Origin: DATARH01 sp035604035
Lineage (GTDB): Bacteria; Pseudomonadota; Alphaproteobacteria; ATCC43930; CGMCC-115725
DNA length: 16,458 bases
Direction of reading: 5' to 3'
Assembly (NCBI GenBank): GCA_035604035.1
Contig: DATNJF010000115.1
Coordinates: forward strand, 1-16,458
Every line of letters begins with the position of its first letter. Within the stretch, counting starts at the first letter, position 1. The notes under the pieces are model-generated. The model did no database searches and was not told the DNA's origin. It saw only the letters and a program-made list of their open reading frames with translations. The position numbers and the translations under genes are program-made. Shown here piece by piece: positions 14,300 to 16,458 of the stretch.

Positions 14300-15169
14300 A
14301 TGGATTACGTAACTCTTGCTTCCGGATTGCCGGCTTCGTCGCGGCTCGGTTTTGGCTGCGGCAGCGTCATGGGACGCGTCGGCCGCGCCCGGTCGCTACG
14401 CGCGATCGAGATGGCGCTCGATGCCGGGATCAGCCATTTCGATGTCGCGCCCTCCTACGGTTACGGCGAGGCGGAAGCGCTGGTCGGCGAAGCGCTGCGC
14501 GGCAAGCGCGACCAGGTCGTGATCGCCAGCAAGTTTGGCCTCAATCCACCGCGCTCGGCCGGCGCGCTGCGCGCGTTGAAGCCGATCGCGCAGCAGCTTG
14601 CCGCGACGATCCCCGCAGCACGCGGCGTGCTGCGTTCGTTTGTCGGCGGTGCGAGCGCGGCCGCGGACCGCTTCTCGCTCGCCAAGACCGAGGCTTCGCT
14701 CAACCACAGTCTCGCGGCGCTCAAGACCGACTACCTCGACATTCTCTTTCTGCACGATTGCGGCGCGGGCGATCTCAGCGGCGAGCTCGTCGGCTTTCTC
14801 GATGCGCAGGTCGCCGTCGGGAAAATCCGCGCCTATGGCGTGGCGACGGATATCGACACCGTCGTCGCGCTGCGTGAGACGCATGGCGGCCGCCTGATCT
14901 ACCAGTTCGCCAACAGTCTCGTTGCCCACAATGCCGATCGTCTCGCCGGAACCGGCTGCCGCATTGTCGCGCATAGCCCGTTCGCTGGCGCCGACACGCT
15001 TCGCGGCAACGTCGGCGGCGACGTCCACCGCACCATGCTGACCCATGCTTTGAGCGCAGCCGGGGTCGACGTGGTACTGTGCTCGATGCTCGACGAGGCG
15101 CATCTCCGGTCCAATCTCGAAATCGCCGAGCAGCTTATCGAGGCGGAACACCGCGCACCGGCCGCCTGA
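14300..15169 (+). CDS. Aldo/keto reductase
   Basis: The protein has 289 residues and is cytoplasmic. The catalytic tetrad of the family is visible as D48 and Y53 in SHFDVAPSYGYGEAE (45-59), K78 in VVIASKFG (73-80) and H152 in YLDILFLHD (145-153). It uses NAD(P)H to reduce an aldehyde or ketone. The C-terminal third is shorter and more divergent than usual. ATG 14300 is preferred because the barrel starts just after it (RLGFG at 15-19). The in-frame ATG at 14261 would almost touch the divergent GMC start at 14255. No Shine-Dalgarno site precedes either. Next to a GMC oxidase it could reduce a keto-sugar made by that enzyme (inference). The PAP2 gene follows within 20 bp. Confidence 0.82.
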   Translation: MDYVTLASGLPASSRLGFGCGSVMGRVGRARSLRAIEMALDAGISHFDVAPSYGYGEAEALVGEALRGKRDQVVIASKFGLNPPRSAGALRALKPIAQQLAATIPAARGVLRSFVGGASAAADRFSLAKTEASLNHSLAALKTDYLDILFLHDCGAGDLSGELVGFLDAQVAVGKIRAYGVATDIDTVVALRETHGGRLIYQFANSLVAHNADRLAGTGCRIVAHSPFAGADTLRGNVGGDVHRTMLTHALSAAGVDVVLCSMLDEAHLRSNLEIAEQLIEAEHRAPAA

Positions 15170-15189
15170 CGCCCATCCCCGGCCCCCGC

Positions 15190-15783
15190 TTGCACACAAT
15201 CTGGGTCTTCATCACCGATTGCGGCGACAGCGCGGTGACGCTGCCGCTCGCGCTGCTGGTGCTGATCTTTCTGTTCGTGGTCGACCAGCGCCACCTGGGC
15301 TATGCCTGGCTCCTGACGATCGGCGGCTGTGCCGTCGTCATCGGCGCGTTGAAGCTCGCGTTCGGAGCCTGCGGCGAAGATATCGCCGGCGGCCACATCG
15401 TCAGCCCGAGCGGACACACCGCGATGAGCACTGCAGTCTACGGCTCGCTCGCGGTTTTGGCCGGAAGCAGGTTGCCGGCCGGACAGCGTCACGTCGTCTA
15501 CGCCGCGGCCGCGGCGGGGATCATCGGCATCGCGTTGTCACGAGTGGTGTTGCACGAGCACAACCTGCCCGAGATTGTCATCGGCTGGATCGTCGGCGTC
15601 GGCGCGATCGCGGTCTTTGCCGCGGCGCTGGGACGCCGTGAAGCGCCCACTTTGCCGCTCGGCTGGGTGCTGATCTGCGGTATTGCTCTGGTCGTGTTCC
15701 TGCACGGCAACCGCTGGAAGATCGAACCCGCTGTGCGGCACCTCGCCGAAATTTTTCGTCTCGGCTTGCCGTTTTGCCGTTAG
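15190..15783 (+). CDS. PAP2-family membrane phosphatase, degenerate motifs
   Basis: The product has 197 residues from a TTG start and about six hydrophobic segments. The N-terminus, HTIWVFITDCGDSAVTLPLA, is typical of short PAP2 proteins. Motif 2 is SPSGHTAMSTAVYG (72-85). Motif 3 is SRVVLHEHNLPE (117-128) with the nucleophile-position H124, but E128 replaces the usual Asp. The expected motif 1 (K-x6-RP) is reduced to KLAFGACG, without Arg-Pro. It may dephosphorylate undecaprenyl pyrophosphate or another lipid phosphate released during glycan assembly, at the outer face of the membrane. Activity is uncertain because of the changed residues. TTG 15190 is inferred from where the homologous-looking N-terminus begins. 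The upstream in-frame ATG at 15079 would overlap the reductase gene and add an Arg-rich stretch. Stop codons with the deacetylase gene are 10 bp apart. Confidence 0.72.
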   Translation: MHTIWVFITDCGDSAVTLPLALLVLIFLFVVDQRHLGYAWLLTIGGCAVVIGALKLAFGACGEDIAGGHIVSPSGHTAMSTAVYGSLAVLAGSRLPAGQRHVVYAAAAAGIIGIALSRVVLHEHNLPEIVIGWIVGVGAIAVFAAALGRREAPTLPLGWVLICGIALVVFLHGNRWKIEPAVRHLAEIFRLGLPFCR

Positions 15784-15793
15784 CGGCGCGGTG

Positions 15794-16458
15794 TCAGGCC
15801 GCGCGCTTCGCCAGTGCCGGACGGCCCTTGGCAAGGCCGAGGCCGGCCAGCACGTCGCGCACCGGCAGCACCGTCGCGTTCTCCGCGGCGTAGGCGACGA
15901 TCGACTTGAATTGCGCCGGGGTGCAGCCGAACGGTGACGGTTCCTCGGCGACGTCGTGCGTGTAAAAGATAACCCAGCCGTTCCCGGCCTGGGCGTCGTC
16001 GATCAATTGGCACAGCCGGTCGCGATTGAAATCGCGGCTGTAGATGCTGGTGCCGAACAAATCAGCGAGGTCGACTGTGCCTCGGTTGATCCCCCTCCCG
16101 GTGCCGCGGCACGAGGCGAAACGGCCGGCGAGAGCGCTCTTTGCCGTCAGCGACACGCCGCCAAACGGATAGGCGAAATTGTCGAGCGGCTCGTCGCCGA
16201 TGATCGACGCCAACGCGGTGCCGTTGCGCTCGATCTCGGCGGCAATCTCGGCCGGCGACGCACGATAGCAATCGCGGTGGCTATAGGTGTGGCAGGCGAT
16301 CTCGTGTCCCTGTGCATGGACGGCGCGCAGATCGTCGGACTCGAACATCTTTCCTAGATTGCTGTCCGTGCCGGCCAGTCCCATCGCCGCGTAATAGGTG
16401 CCACGCTTGTCGTATTGCTCGAGGATCGCCCCGCCATTGATCCAGGCCGAGCGCGGGA
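15794..16458 (-). CDS. Polysaccharide deacetylase (NodB homology), 5' end outside the window
   Basis: The visible part is 220 residues and runs off the right edge. Its first codons read PRSAWINGGAILEQYDKRGT, which matches the region just after the catalytic Asp-Asp of carbohydrate esterase family 4; the Asp pair itself is off the edge. The metal-binding motif is HEIACHTYSHRD with the H-x3-H pair. FAYPFGG is motif 3 and VIFYTHDV the conserved strand and His of the C-terminal motifs. The enzyme would remove N- or O-acetyl groups from a glycan. A signal peptide cannot be judged because the start is missing. The gene is convergent with the PAP2 gene. The short Ala/Arg/Lys tail (LAKGRPALAKRAA) is unremarkable. 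Confidence 0.87.
   Translation of the reverse strand, partial: PRSAWINGGAILEQYDKRGTYYAAMGLAGTDSNLGKMFESDDLRAVHAQGHEIACHTYSHRDCYRASPAEIAAEIERNGTALASIIGDEPLDNFAYPFGGVSLTAKSALAGRFASCRGTGRGINRGTVDLADLFGTSIYSRDFNRDRLCQLIDDAQAGNGWVIFYTHDVAEEPSPFGCTPAQFKSIVAYAAENATVLPVRDVLAGLGLAKGRPALAKRAA

Overview
The window is GC-rich and gene-dense. It looks like a chromosomal surface-glycan (exopolysaccharide or capsule) locus of an alphaproteobacterium. The support for this is high third-position GC, genes packed end to end with stop/start overlaps, and protein types typical of alphaproteobacterial Wzx/Wzy-type clusters. Genus cannot be decided from the sequence alone. No tRNA, rRNA, CRISPR array, transposase or phage gene was seen.

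Left flank (1-4423). A possible 3' end of an upstream gene is followed by a plus-strand glycosyltransferase. Its start codon sits directly behind an 18-bp near-perfect palindrome. A convergent minus-strand gene encodes a small secreted protein made of two tandem copies of one roughly 79-residue domain. A plus-strand O-antigen ligase/Wzy-type polymerase follows. After it comes a 410-bp stretch without a convincing gene, holding a near-consensus sigma-70 promoter and a leader hairpin that serve a SAM-dependent methyltransferase.

Central minus-strand block (14255 down to 4433). Eight genes run the same way with gaps of 113 bp or less. In transcription order they are a GMC oxidoreductase, an FAD/NAD(P)-binding oxidoreductase, an ATP-grasp ligase-like protein, a stand-alone thioesterase-fold hydrolase, a CpsD/Wze-like ATPase whose Walker A lysine is missing, a Wzx-like flippase, a GT4 glycosyltransferase and a Tat-exported GH10 glycoside hydrolase. 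A candidate internal promoter lies before the ATPase gene.

Right flank (14300-16458). An aldo/keto reductase diverges from the GMC gene and is followed by a PAP2-family membrane phosphatase. A convergent polysaccharide deacetylase runs off the right edge.

How it may work together (inference). Glycosyltransferases and the methyltransferase would build and modify a lipid-linked repeat unit in the cytoplasm. The flippase would export it and the polymerase would join the units. The GH10 enzyme and deacetylase would trim or deacetylate the product outside, PAP2 could recycle the lipid carrier, and the ATPase-like protein could regulate chain length. The GMC, FAD-enzyme, ATP-grasp, thioesterase and aldo/keto reductase genes do not belong to the standard pathway. 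No NRPS, PKS or carrier protein is visible. They look like an extra cassette that makes or attaches an unusual substituent or sugar, and are the best candidate here for an undescribed system. An initiating phosphosugar transferase, a Wza-type outer-membrane exporter and a Wzc/GumC-type copolymerase are absent and would have to lie outside the window.
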